A DNA stretch of 64,000 nt from Halicephalobus mephisto (Eukaryota > Nematoda > Chromadorea > Rhabditida > Panagrolaimidae), in contig SWDT01000092.1 in NCBI GenBank assembly GCA_009193035.1, positions 549,371 through 613,370 on the forward strand, given 5' to 3'. The position numbers and the translations under genes are program-made. This document shows positions 1 to 11,532 of this stretch, in pieces (the first letter of the stretch is position 1; the number at the start of each line of letters is the position of its first letter). The notes under the pieces were generated by a model. It was not told the DNA's origin. It was given only the letters and a program-made list of their open reading frames with translations, and searched no databases.

Positions 1-5
1 TTCAG

Positions 6-1117
6 AATATCATCATTGGAACTCCGTCCCAGTCCTTGGGAAGGAATAATCGTTTCAAAAATATGTCACCTATTACAGAAGCAGATACTGTAGTTGAAAG
101 TGGAGGCGACAGTACATCCACTCCTGAAGACTCCGGAATAGACAAAACGCAATCAGAAGACTATTTCTGTACTTCTTCCGGTACTGAAAGTAAAAGTTAT
201 CAAAAGGAAATCAAAGCCCCAGCAAAACCCCCGAGGGGGAGGTTGGTTACCAAATCCACTTCGGAGATCATCAAGCCCAGTATCGAAACTGTAAAAATCA
301 GGAAATCAGCCACATTGAAATGCGAAAAATCATCGACGAAAGTCATTTTCCAAACAAGTACTTTTATATTGGTTAATTTACAAACACAGTAATCTTTCAG
401 AAACAGAAAAAAAGAACAAACAAACGGGTATTCGACTTGGTTCCTGTGAAACCATTCATTTCGACAAAAATGAACCCACTATCCAGAGGAGTAACAAGGA
501 CAAAGATCCATATCGATCATCAACATCAACAGCGAGTTCTTTTGTCCTGACTATGATGCCGAAAAAGTCCATATTGAAGCATTCCTCCACTAAAGAGTAA
601 ATTTCGCCCTTCGAAAATCGTTTAATTACTTTTATAATCTTGTAGACCTCGTCAACTGGACGACCCTAATGCTGCTTTGTTTGGACCGATCGAACACGTT
701 TATGAATGCATAGATTCTGATCCTTCTTCTTATAATTCGTCAGATGACGACCACAGCGTGACCGGAATAACAGCAAGACCTGTGTCTTTCACTTTTTCAG
801 AAACAACAACCACAACTAACACCCAGAAGTCCCGTCGGTCCATGCCCGACTTGAGACCCGCTCTCCCAGCTCGACCTTTCTGCTGGCCCTTTGTGTTGTT
901 TCCACCAGATATGACGTTTCATCCGCGTTCATTACACGCTTATCACCGTCGAGAAGCGTTTGAAAGAGGCGAATTACCTATCAGAAACGTCAATTTCCAA
1001 GACAGCTATGAGTCAGAGGATAAAAATTCAGATTTAATCACAACCGAAGAAAATGAACAAAGCTCTTCCAGAAGTAAAATCTCCAGAATCCCTTCCATAC
1101 TTTCCAAAGTGATATAA
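6..1117 (+). CDS. 3' part of an unknown Ser/Thr-rich, probably disordered protein
   Basis: This is the truncated 3' end of a gene that starts left of the window. Three exons join in phase: about 6-357, 401-596 and 646-1117. The first bases (ttcag) look like a splice acceptor. Both internal introns are short (43 and 49 bp) with GT-AG ends. The protein is rich in Ser, Thr, Lys and acidic residues, with a proline patch (PAKPPRGR), a basic KKSILK stretch and a late aromatic segment (LPARPFCWPFVLFPP). I see no domain, membrane segment or catalytic motif. It reads like a cytoplasmic tail or scaffold region; the family is not recognised. The splice phases make it likely to be a real gene. Confidence 0.6.
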
Positions 1118-1587
1118 TTAGTGTTATTAGCTTAAAACGTGTGAATTTGTACTTTATTTATGTATTTTTCCATGTTTTCACAAAATTCAATGAATTCGAA
1201 GAAAATGAAGGAAAATAATTCAAAAAAAGTTAAAAATTGTTCGATAGGAGTCGTCCAAAAGTTTTATGTTAGATATTTATTTTTTTCTTGTTTTCTGAAT
1301 TCTCATAAGTAAGAAAACTTGAAATTAACAACTTAATCTGCATTTTTGATGATTTTCTGGGACTAAAAGGAATTTAGAAGTTTGATAGGCAAAAGCTGAT
1401 TTTAATTGAAATTAATCTGCTGATCTTTGGACATTTTCCTATTTTTGAGAAAACTAATCACAAGAAATTAAGATGGACACAATTTGCAGCCTATAATGCA
1501 TTTTTTACTACGATAAAGCAGACTGATAAGAACATCTTTTTAGATTCAGGAATATTTCGTCCTTGTCAGATAATACCTTCTTGGACC
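1118..1587. other. AT-rich intergenic region
   Basis: A 470-bp AT-rich interval between the upstream stop codon and the start of the S28 peptidase. It should hold the 3' UTR of the first gene and the promoter of the second. No open frame, repeat or RNA gene was seen. Confidence 0.5.
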
Positions 1588-4243
1588 ATGAAGATGCTGT
1601 TTTTCGTTTTCCTGGCTTTCGTGGCTAGTACTTATGGCTTCCACATCCCTGGATTTATCAATGGAAAGCCGATGAGATATCACATCGAAAAAACGCTGTT
1701 TCCAGAAATCAAAGATGCTGATTGCAGTCACGTGAATGAATCGTACTTTACTGCCAAAATTGACAACTTTGATCCCAACAGTGGCACTTGGCAACAGGTG
1801 AGTGGATTGCAGATCGATCCTTAAATCAGAATTTTTCAGAAATATCAATTAAATAACAGATATTACAAGTCCAATACCAACGATCCCGTCGTTTTCCTCA
1901 TGATTGGGGGCGAAGGCACTGCGTCGGTCCAATGGGTCTGTTGGGAGAACTACACTTATATGGAACTAGCTTCAAAGTACTCGGCATTGGTCATTCAACT
2001 TGAACATCGTTTCTTTGGATACAGTTACCCCAAATTAACTTCTAATAAAATGGGCGACATGTCAACGAAGACTTTGTCTTTGTTAACTTCTCAGCAAGCC
2101 CTGGCCGATCTCGCAAATTTCATTCGAAATTTCAAGTACAATGGAGTTTCAATGACCAATGCCAAATGGGTAGTTGTCGGAGGATCATATCCAGGAAGTC
2201 TGTGTGCTTGGTTCCGCGCTCAGTACTCTGATTTGAGTGTAGGAGGGATCTGCAGCTCTGCTCCTCTTTGGGCCAAAGTGGACTTTTACGGTAGGTGGAT
2301 TAAAAATAGAAAACTGTCAAATTAGAGAAGCAAATCAAATTGTTTAATTTTTGCCTTGCTGCAAACGATGAGTTCATTTCTTTCTATACTGTTTTGGGTA
2401 CTTTCTGAAGGAATTTTTAGTCGGTTTTACATCTAGCAGATGGAGTATATCGTTTATCGAGCAGTACTTTAAAGAATAACTATCTCTACATATATCAATT
2501 AGGAGCAATGTTATCTCTGTGTGATTGAGATTTCACTGCTCACAACAGAATTTCTATGCGTAGCGTTTTTTGACCTGTCTCGTCCAGGTTCGTCCATGTG
2601 CTGCTAGTAAATCATCTTCTCATCCCATTTTCGGTCTAGCATTGTAACAGCAACAGTTTATGACAGGGACCTGATATTTGGTTGTTGTTTTAACCTTTTT
2701 TGGATAGTCAGGTTACTAGTTGGTCAAACTCGGGAACTCAAAATTTATAGATAGAATATTGTTGGATCGTCGCTGGGGAATCCGGATCCGCGTGTAGATA
2801 CCAATATGTGGAAATAATTTTATTGGGGCCACAGGCACGAGATAAAATTCAACTGTAGTCCAATTATTGCGCAATCTCCAAATTGCCACCAACCCACAAT
2901 CGTACATTTTTCGTTGGTCCTCAGGGTATTTCCCTTCGGGACCAACGCTGTGTGGCTTGCGCTCAAATAGATCGTGCACAATCCAACAAATATAATGTAT
3001 GAAAATTAACAGAAATAAAAACAAGCGAAAAATTCATTCAGAAATCTTTAAAAAAGCATTCGAAGTAGTGAAATTAAAGTTCAGTAACGTTATTCATTTT
3101 TTTAATATTTTTAGAATATGCCGAAGTCATGGAATTTGCTTTCAAAAACTTTGATCCCGTTTGTGCAACGACGCTTCAACAAGGATTTGCACAACTCAAG
3201 AGCTTCACATACACAGACACGGGACGAGCGTATTTGAACAGGATATTTAAGTATATTTGAGATTTACTTTAATCATTCATAGAACTTTTACAGCATTAAG
3301 CCTTCTTTAAATGTTCCTGCCAGTAACGATTTCGATTTTGATGCAACTAACTTCTTGGCCACCATCTTCAGTTATTTCCAGGGCGTCGTTCAGTACACCT
3401 TCGATGCGAGGGTATGTGGTTTTAATCATTTCATTATTAATAGTTACATTTAGAGCAAGGAAAATATTAATGAAGGACTGAACATCGATACTCTTTGTAA
3501 CATGACCAAACGACAGTTAAATAATGATGAAACCACTGTAGATTTAATTAAGGATATTGCTTTTTGGATAGCGAAAATTGATTACAATGATATGTCTAAT
3601 TCAATAGATAACAACTACACTGAATATGTAACGGCATATGGTAGAAGTTCTTTCAACTTTACTGATGGGAATGATCGTGAAATAGCCGCAGGTAGAGGGT
3701 GGATGTGGCTTTGCTGTGGAATGGCCTTGGGATGGCTTCAAACCACGGATAACGCCAACAGTATTTTCAACAGGTTGATCCCTCTTGAATATTATCTGCA
3801 ACAATGTACTGACTTGTTTGGTCAGGAGATCAATACGACTTACGTCACTATGAAAACGGCTGCATCTGCGGCTTACTTCAAGAACCCGTGGAACTACACT
3901 GCTACTAACGTTCTTCTACCAAACGGGAATTACGATCCTTGGCATGCTTTGGGTAGTTATGTCAACAACACTGACAAACATCAAGTTTCACTTTTAACTC
4001 CGAGTTTGTTTAGATTTCGTAATCAGTAATTACTTCGATTTTGCAGAAGCCGCACACTGTTCCGACATGTATCCTATGAGAGCTGACGAACCGACTGGTT
4101 TGAACAACACTCGAGCCGTCATCAGATCTGAAGTAGATTATTACATCACAAAGTATACCCGTGCTTCGACTTCAGGAGTTTCCTCAATTCAATCCTTTAC
4201 TATTCTTCCCTTGGCTAGCTTCCTTCTCTCACTGGCTTATTAA
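1588..4243 (+). CDS. Serine carboxypeptidase, S28 family (prolyl carboxypeptidase / thymus-specific serine protease type)
   Basis: S28 enzymes remove C-terminal residues or dipeptides after proline in the secretory or lysosomal pathway. Six exons join in phase (1588-1797, 1840-2290, 3115-3250, 3294-3411, 3454-4003, 4047-4243), giving about 553 residues, a normal length. The start is followed by a clear signal peptide (KMLFFVFLAFVASTYG). The nucleophile motif GGSYPG, the acid motif NGNYDPWH and the histidine motif AAHCSDMYP are all present, so the triad looks intact. There are several N-glycosylation sequons. The protein ends in a small-residue stretch followed by a hydrophobic tail (ILPLASFLLSLAY), which suggests a GPI signal. 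The 824-bp second intron contains a MITE. Closest C. elegans relatives are the K12H4.7/pcp type. Confidence 0.93.
2760..2988. mobile_element. MITE family A, copy 1, in the peptidase intron
   Basis: A 229-bp non-coding element starting TGTTGGATCGT and ending with the near-inverse (ACAATCCAACA). It is flanked by an identical 5-bp duplication AATAT at 2755-2759 and 2989-2993. It is homologous along its length to the copy at 11056-11287, sharing the internal block GGTATTTCCCTTCGGGACCA. It lies wholly in an intron and should not affect the protein. Confidence 0.85.
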
Positions 4244-6321
4244 GATATTTACATTTTTTCATCATAGTACTCAAAGGACGTTTGTCTAGGTATAAATCAA
4301 GGTCCTCTAATCAAGTGTGAAAGACATTTTTCAAAAGCCGTTTTAATAAGATACTTTTGACAAAAAGATATTTATTGTTTTTAGTTGACAGCTGCGGCTG
4401 TTTCCAGGCGCAATTGCTGCCGATTGACGACCACATGAAACCACACCTAAAGTGCAGGAAGGTACAAAGGACATGATCATTGCCTGAGGCGAGAACAATG
4501 AAACTCCTGACAGATGAGGAGCTGGGATTTTTTGAGATAAATAGTGGCAGGTGACAAGCTCAACGGAGGATCTGCTTCTTTAGCCACTTTTTTTCGGTCC
4601 AGTTAATTATGCGTGGATCTGTCAGGAAGAAAGATGGAATGCAGCACCAAAGGTCCAGAGCCGCTGTCCTTTACTTTATTTCAGATTCATTTTTTAGCAA
4701 TTTCAAACCTCCTACATCATCAGGAAATTTTATCACTTGTAATTGAATCTAATTTTTCGGAATCCATATTCCTCCCCGTTAAACGATACGAGATTCTCCC
4801 GCAAAACTTAGTTATGAATAAGCAAATTTCTTCTTTCTTATTCAGTTTTTGCAAAAAAAGTCCAAAAAACATTATCCTAGAATAGTTCTGAAATCACCGC
4901 CAAATTTAATTTATGTAGTTCCGTATGAAACAAGCTGCTTGGGATTTGTCTTGAAACGTTTATTTTTGCTTTCTGTCGTAGAAGAATCGAAATTTCTTTC
5001 CTCGAACGTCATGTAGTGGATATTGCCAAAGCTTTGATGTTTTCGTCAGATGTCGTTCCCTGTCGCTATCTGACATCCATCTTTGGCCAATTGTGGACGA
5101 TTTATAAGCGGTTTGAACGTCTTCCGTTTGGAATAATCGAATTTCAAATTGGTAACGCTCTATATAGACGTCTGAATTTTCCGTGTCTACCACAAATTGG
5201 GAATGTCTCCTTCAAGATGGATTTTGGTCTCGCACCAGGTTGGACATTTGCTGGGACATCCTTTGATGAATGCTTCCTCCTCAGAATGCGAGTCCACATT
5301 CGGATGATGTCTTTGCTTTCAAGATCTTTGACTATGGAAATGGCACGCAGCCAATTTAGTAATTTCTACTCAATGCTCATCTTTTAAGAATCATTCCAAG
5401 GCCAAGCACTCTGCAGTAAATTCCAGGACTCAGATGTCAACCAATTGAATTACTTCCAATTCACCAATGTCCAATCCGCGTGGTCATTTCTGATCGCATT
5501 ACTCCTTCTACAACGAGCATTTTTATTTCCAGCGTTTCCAGAATATTTTACTAGAGCTCTAACTACGGCTCTAATTGCCGTGAATGTCTCAAGATTACTT
5601 CGAGTGTTTTTTTTTCTCTCGAATTAAAATCTAGAATTTCCTCAGTATCAAATGTCGATGGTTGATTGATAAGTAATTTTTACAAAGTACCTCATCCCCG
5701 GATGTTGCATTGTTGTTAAATCTTTTTAAATTGTTTTTCGAAGAAAAATCATCTTTTTTGAACGACGATTTGGAGAAAACTTTTATGTAAATTTTTGCAA
5801 CGATGAATTACTAAACTGTATTTCACAGTTCATAATTGACCAAAGTTGTTGCATATTGTTGAGTTCCCAGGAGTTAATTTAATCACTTATTCAAGCATTT
5901 GGTAATCAAATTTGGGCCTTCCAGAAAATTTGTTCACGAAGTCTGTTTTTTGAATTTTCCTAAAAAAGTCTGTTCCACTTTTAAGTGACGTTTGGAATCA
6001 GTCCAGACTTTAAATGTCATTTTTATCTTTAACTTTATCTGAAAATTCCTCGGGAGAAAGTTTATATTTTGTATTTGCGGCTTTTAGAACGTTTAAATGC
6101 TTTAAATGCATAATATTACAAAAATAAGAAAATAATTACCATTTCAAACGAGATGTTTTCGATTATAATCCAAATTAAATAATTAATTTTTTACTTTTTC
6201 GGAGATGTGCTCAAGACGTCTTTCCATCTTTATTTATAAATAAAATGTGTGTATTGTAGATAGTGGAAGTTCCAAGAATCCACAGTTATTGTTTATTGGC
6301 TTCCAACTGAGAAAAAAAGGT
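4244..6321. other. AT-rich intergenic region, no gene called
   Basis: About 2.1 kb after the S28 peptidase stop. Short open frames on both strands around 4960-5390 have no recognisable domain or convincing splice context, so I do not call them. From about 5630 the sequence is very AT-rich and looks non-coding. Confidence 0.4.
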
Positions 6322-6977
6322 ACTTTACTCAAAGTATACTTTTGGAATAAGTTATATGTGGTTTGGAAGCGTTTGAAACCTTGATTTAAAATGTATTTTA
6401 TTTTTTCTGAGGAATTTATTAAAGGAATATAATTTCTGAAGAAAGTAACATAAAAGTTTAAAAAACTAAAATATGAAAAAATCCGGATATCCTTTATTTG
6501 TGAAATACTCAGTAACGCGAGTAATCGGAAAACTTAAAGTCTTAGGTTTGAATTCCCAATTGAATTACTTTTTAAACATTGTATATTTTCAATATATAAG
6601 ACCTTGAGTTCTTACTGCTTTAAGCTCTAGGAGATAAAGCTGATTAAAAAAGTCATGCTTGAAAAAAGACCAAAGTACAATCAAAAGATGTTTAAAAATT
6701 TTTTATTTTCGGTAAAATTAAACAAAACATGATTGTGAATTAAGGACCCAGATCTTCGATTGTAAGTTTTCTGATTACTCATGTTACTGAGTATTTCACA
6801 AATAAAGGATATCCGGATTTTTTCATATTTTAGTTTTTTAAACTTTTATGTTACTTTCTTCAGAAATTATATTCCTTTAATAAATTCCTCAACAAAAATA
6901 AAATACATTTTAAATCAAGGTTTCAAACGCTTCCAAACCACATATAACTTATTCCAAAAGTATACTTTGAGTAAAGT
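6322..6977. repeat. Foldback element: two ~215-bp inverted arms around a ~225-bp spacer
   Basis: Sequence from 6322 to about 6537 returns as its reverse complement at about 6763-6977 with only a few mismatches. Outer ends read ACTTTACTCAAAGTATAC and its inverse. Each arm carries an AAATCCGGATATCC block. The central spacer is AT-rich with no obvious coding frame. No target duplication is evident at the ends. The transcript could fold into a near-perfect hairpin. The element could be a foldback transposon, a MITE-like palindrome or a local inverted duplication. Confidence 0.85.
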
Positions 6978-7218
6978 GTCTTCGCTTATAAAAAACTGAC
7001 TACTTGTTAACTCGACCCAGTTTATGGCGTCTGGAAATTTAGAATTTAGTTTTGCTAGATTTGTTTTTTATTATTCCTTGACCCCGCCTTCCCGGTTGTT
7101 CTTAGAGTTCTTATTATTCATGTATAATCGTTGCCTCGGGCCTCCGAAAATTCTCACATGATTGAACTATTTAGAGTCGTCAGATTTTTGAAGGAATGCA
7201 AAACAGTCTTCGATAATA

Positions 7219-8959
7219 ATGTCTTTATCGACGACGAGCTTTCCTGACTTGGGAGCTTCCGTTGCAACCATGTTGAGTACGACTACAAATATGGGTCTGA
7301 ACGAGAACGATACTGGTAACGCCACAGAAATTCCACCGTATTGCATTTTCGAAGAGCCTCCGCTGATGTTCGTCAGATTCCTCCTAGTCACAGTCATCGG
7401 CTCTTTGGTGTCCTGTGTTTCCATCGTTGAAAACTTGTTTATTTTCTTCGTTTTTGCAACTAGGTAAGTTTAATACTAAAATTCCCCCAAAAATCGTCAT
7501 TTTGCGTGCATAGATGCTCCAAAATGAGAACTAACCCTTAGATGCACGTGTTGTTGAATTAATAATGACTATTACAGGAAATGCCACAGAACAAGCTACA
7601 ACGTGTATCTGATGCTTTTGGCCTTTTTTGATTTCTTTGTCAGTCTAGCTTACGTCATGCTCATGTCCGTTAACGTCCTCACTGACTTTTTGCATTCTGT
7701 ATCACTGCTGAGGTTATGGTAAGTCCATTATTTATTACCGCTCAACTTCCCGAATGTCTAGGATGAGTTATATGATCCCGATGATCACGGTTTCCCACAT
7801 TGCCATTACTAGTTCTTCTTTCTTAATTGTGGCAGCCACATTAGAACGTTACTGTATAACTACAAACTCGAAATATCTGTCTCTAGTTCAAAAAAACAGA
7901 AAATGGATAGCTTTTATTGCTGTTTGTTTCGGCATAATCAGCAAAGGGACCATGCCGTTGGAATTCATAGTGAGTGTTTACTGACTAATGACCGACTGTT
8001 TAATTACAATTACAGATAACAACAATAGAGGAATGTGCTGGATTGATGACAGAATTGGGGCTCGGAATGAGGGACTTTGTCTTTGAAACCCCTTATCATG
8101 TCGTGTGGAGATTGTGGTACCGTAATATTGTAACCGTGTTCTTCCCCTTCTTCGTCTTGGCTTTTTTCAATATCAAAATCGTTGCTGCTCTCAGATATCA
8201 ACCGAAAGAGAGTTTCGTCAGCGCGAAGAACGGGAGAGCGGAGATGTCGGCCAAGAATAGAACCACAAACGCCACCAGGACAATGATCTGCGTCGTCTCG
8301 TGCTACCTGGTTTCCAACATAATCAACGTCTCAGTCACGTATGGAAAATTACTGAAGATTACTGTAGGAACTAAATTTCAGATTCTTGGAACATTTCGAC
8401 AAGAAATTGATAGAAAATCATCAAAAGTAAGTCCAAAGTTGGAGTTCATAAAATTAGAGGATTTATTCCAGCGAATATGCCATTTCCTTGGATGTCGTGT
8501 CCTTGGCTACGAATGTGTCTTGTCTGTTACGAGTTCCGATTTACATGATATGCCAGCCGGTTCTGAGGAGGGAAATTTTATTCACCTTGAAGCACTGGAT
8601 CCACTGTCGACATGCAAGAAGATCGGGTTTGGATCGAAGCGATATGGTAGTTTAAAAACATTTCAAACTATTATTACTTTGTAAAGTAATTGTAGAATCT
8701 CATTACTACAGCATCCCCAGAGAATGGGTATCTCACCAACGGTCAATTTGAGAGAGAATCCTCATTTAACGGCGACGTGAAGAAAAACGGGCATTTCGCA
8801 AATGGAAGTAATTTGAAGTTGACCCAAACTAAGAATAACCACGGAGCACTTATCTTCAGTTATGACGAGGATCAACAATCAACATCCTCCTCAATAACTG
8901 CTCAACACGATCTTCTAAACAAGCTGATCAGGGGATCGAATAATGAAACATTGTTATAA
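7219..8959 (+). CDS. Rhodopsin-family peptide GPCR (FMRFamide-receptor-like)
   Basis: A plasma-membrane neuropeptide-type receptor of about 454 residues. Exons joined in phase: 7219-7463, 7578-7718, 7762-7969, 8016-8338, 8382-8426, 8472-8626 and 8712-8959. The N-terminus carries sequons (NDTGNAT) and no signal peptide. Seven hydrophobic helices can be traced. The TM3 end has ERY in place of DRY. TM7 has a nematode FRPR-like form (LRVPIYMIC) instead of a classical NPxxY. The tail is Ser/Asn/Gln-rich. The last intron is the weakest junction: I used a GTTTGG donor at 8627 because it keeps the tail in frame; the alternative donor at 8647 would end the protein 18 residues after the junction. The ligand cannot be inferred. 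Confidence 0.9.
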
Positions 8960-10585
8960 ATACGCAATACATTTACTGTTACAGATGAATATTTATAGTT
9001 GGAAATTGGAGATTATGTGTAGTTTCAACGTCGAAACGGAAAAATGAACCATTAAAATCTTAAGTCATTTATCAAGAACCGATTTGTTTTGTTTTTCACA
9101 AGGTTGTTGATAAGATGTTCTTTTAACTCGATTTATTTCACAGTAAACATATTTCCAATAGTAATAAGAAAAAAGAAAAACAAGTTTAATCACGAATTCT
9201 CCTGGGACGTGGTAGTTTTCCTCTCGTTTGTGGCGCTGATTTCTTTTTGTCTTTGGTAACGAGTCAGCTTGTCGTCTTCTGAAATTTACTTCTGGGAGTT
9301 GATTTCGTATTTTATATTTCTAACTGGAAAATCAGACTTCATCAGTGAACTTTCTTTCAGGTTCAGGAAACCAAAAAGTAGTTCAATAATTTATATAATA
9401 TAATATTGAATTCAAATACAAAAAGAAAAACATAAAGTTACAAAATTACAAAATTATAAAAATTAACAACTCAAATCGGAAATTGAATAATGTCAAATTC
9501 TAATTAAAAATTAAATATTTTTGAGATTTTTTTAGTCATGTTTGTTCTACTGACTTCTACGAGCTATTTTCGGGATGTTCCTGATGTTTTATTTTTTGAA
9601 AAACATATTTTGAACACTTATCAATTTGATTTTTATCGATTTATTCACTTTAATCAATTTTAAACTAGCCTTGGAAAAATATCATAGTGATCTGTTAATT
9701 TGAAAGTAAATAACTAAATTGAAATTGTTTTTAAGTAGTGGATAATGATTTTTTTACATAAAAATTAACTTTTCGAAATTTTTTCGTAATTGAACTTCAA
9801 AAGTTCAAAAAATTGATTTCTCACGATTTCTCGGATATAAATACATATATTTCAATTTTTGTATTTTATTATGAACTATTGTAAGTTTGTCTATTTTAAA
9901 AAACGCCTGATGGTCGATATTTGACTGATTCTGAAAATGGTTACATTGTTGTTGTAAATACTGAAAAAGTTACTACAAGATCGAAAATGAACTTCATTGC
10001 TCATCTTTTTGTATCTAAGAAATAATAGACTATACTGTTTCTAAAAGGTCTGGTTGTTCAAAAAAGTCTTCTGATGGAGATTGAAGAATTTCTCAAACTA
10101 TATTTAATTCTGGAAAATCTAACAAAATTGTTTCATTGCGAAGTTGACGGTTTTATTTAATTTTTCTGTTTTTTCAGTAAAAAATAATATTTTTATTCAA
10201 GATTTTAATTATGCTAAAATCACAACCGTTTCTGAACGACTCTATAAATTTCAACTTACGTAGTGAGTTTATTTATTTAATTCATTTAAATTTGTTTTTA
10301 ATAATATTAGTCATTCCTAATTTCCTGGAGACAGTGAAGAAGTATATTTTTCTTTGATTTTGACGCATTATTACATTTCAAAATCCGAATTTTCTTTTAA
10401 TATGTGTAATGCGTGAAGACTGTTCTCGAGGACATTGTCTTTTCCGTTTTTGGATATATGATCCTTATTCTTTAGATGACTCGTAACAAGACACTATTTG
10501 ATTTATCCACCTGTGTTCTCTATAAAGTCGAACCTTGTTTCTCATTCTTTTCCAATTCCAGCGTTTTTGCAATTTCTGTCACTGA
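8960..10585. other. AT-rich intergenic region after the GPCR
   Basis: About 1.6 kb of very AT-rich DNA with many stops in all frames. It should include the GPCR 3' UTR. No gene, hairpin or repeat beyond simple AT-richness was recognised. Confidence 0.45.
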
Positions 10586-10913
10586 TCCAAAGTAGTCACT
10601 AAAATTCCCACGTTTTTTCTTAATAAAAATGCTCCTGAAATCGCTGTCGATGACTCACTTAAGGAACTAAAAGAACTGTTTTCTCATTATATTTCAAACA
10701 ATAACAGTTATAAATCCGTTGCTAACAATAATCCTCATCGTCTGTTTACCAATATGATGAATCTAGGTATCAAAAGAAACAATGGCCCGAAAGTCCATAA
10801 AATTGAGAAAGGAAGAATCCTACACAGCAGACATATACGGAATGTCTATCAGGTGGAGGACAATAAAAACAGTGACTCTTGCAAATCCTCTGCTACCGTG
10901 ATGATACGAGGTT
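10586..10913 (+). other. Unassigned open frame, about 109 codons, no ATG at its 5' end
   Basis: One plus-strand frame stays open from about 10586 to a TAA at 10911-10913 in an otherwise stop-rich AT-rich area. The first in-frame ATG lies in the middle (MMNLGIKRNNGP). The peptide is hydrophilic (ELKELFSHYISNNN, KVHKIEKGRI) with no domain I recognise. It could be an exon of an unrecognised gene, an element remnant or a chance frame. Confidence 0.25.
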
Positions 10914-11055
10914 AATTGTCTCCACAAATTTTCCCCATTTATCGCTTTCTATCGAGAATAATCTGCATGTTCGAATTTGGATTTAAATTTGTTATTCTAA
11001 GTTGTCATCGACATAGAGAAGAAAAGCAGGATTTCGGATCTTTGTAAATTGTAAG

Positions 11056-11287
11056 TGTTAGATCGTGGTTAGGGGTTCCTGATCCACGTGTAGATGAGAA
11101 AGATATACAAAATTGGTTTATTAGCCGGAGGCGGGATATATAACACAATTCTGATAAACTATTGCGTAATCCTCTCGATTCCCCCGTCAACGCACAATCG
11201 TAAATCTTTCGTTAATCCTTAGGGTATTTCCCTTCGGGACCAACGCTGCGGAGACTTGCACTCAAATGAATAGTGCACGATCCAACA
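11056..11287. mobile_element. MITE family A, copy 2
   Basis: A 232-bp element related to 2760-2988. It starts TGTTAGATCGTGG and ends GCACGATCCAACA. It is flanked by an exact 5-bp duplication GTAAG at 11051-11055 and 11288-11292. The internal block GGTATTTCCCTTCGGGACCA is shared with copy 1. It encodes nothing and must depend on a transposase in trans. Confidence 0.87.
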
Positions 11288-11342
11288 GTAAGACAATTCG
11301 AAATTCACAAGTACGTTTGGTAATTTATAATACAAGCGAAGC

Positions 11343-11361
11343 AGCCCGCCTTCGGCGGGCT
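11343..11361. other. GC-rich 8-bp hairpin in AT-rich DNA
   Basis: AGCCCGCC, a TTC loop, then GGCGGGCT: a perfect 8-bp stem about 55 bp beyond MITE copy 2. It resembles the stem of a bacterial intrinsic terminator, but no T-run follows and the surroundings are eukaryotic. Helitron 3' ends also carry short GC-rich hairpins, and a Helitron relic starts about 170 bp away, so it could be a remnant of such an end. It is not followed by a CTRR terminus that I can identify. Confidence 0.35.
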
Positions 11362-11532
11362 CTTTGCTCTTAGAAGCTGCCGTTTTGATTGTTTTGGATA
11401 TTTTTAATTTGTTTAAAAATTATATACATCTATTCATATTTTAAAACCTTGAAAATAGTAACACAATATAATATTTAAAATCTACAGTAATTCTTTATAA
11501 ACTACATTATTAGCATTTTCCCTTTTGAGACT

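Noticed and set aside
4613..5627. Short frames on both strands between the peptidase and foldback
   Set aside because: No domain, no phase-consistent exon chain, and strand assignment is ambiguous.
6781..6999. 72-codon plus-strand frame
   Set aside because: It lies inside the right arm of the foldback repeat and is AT-rich; not a gene.
11343..11361. Bacterial rho-independent terminator or contamination
   Set aside because: No T-run follows, and the flanks are eukaryotic repeats continuous with the contig.
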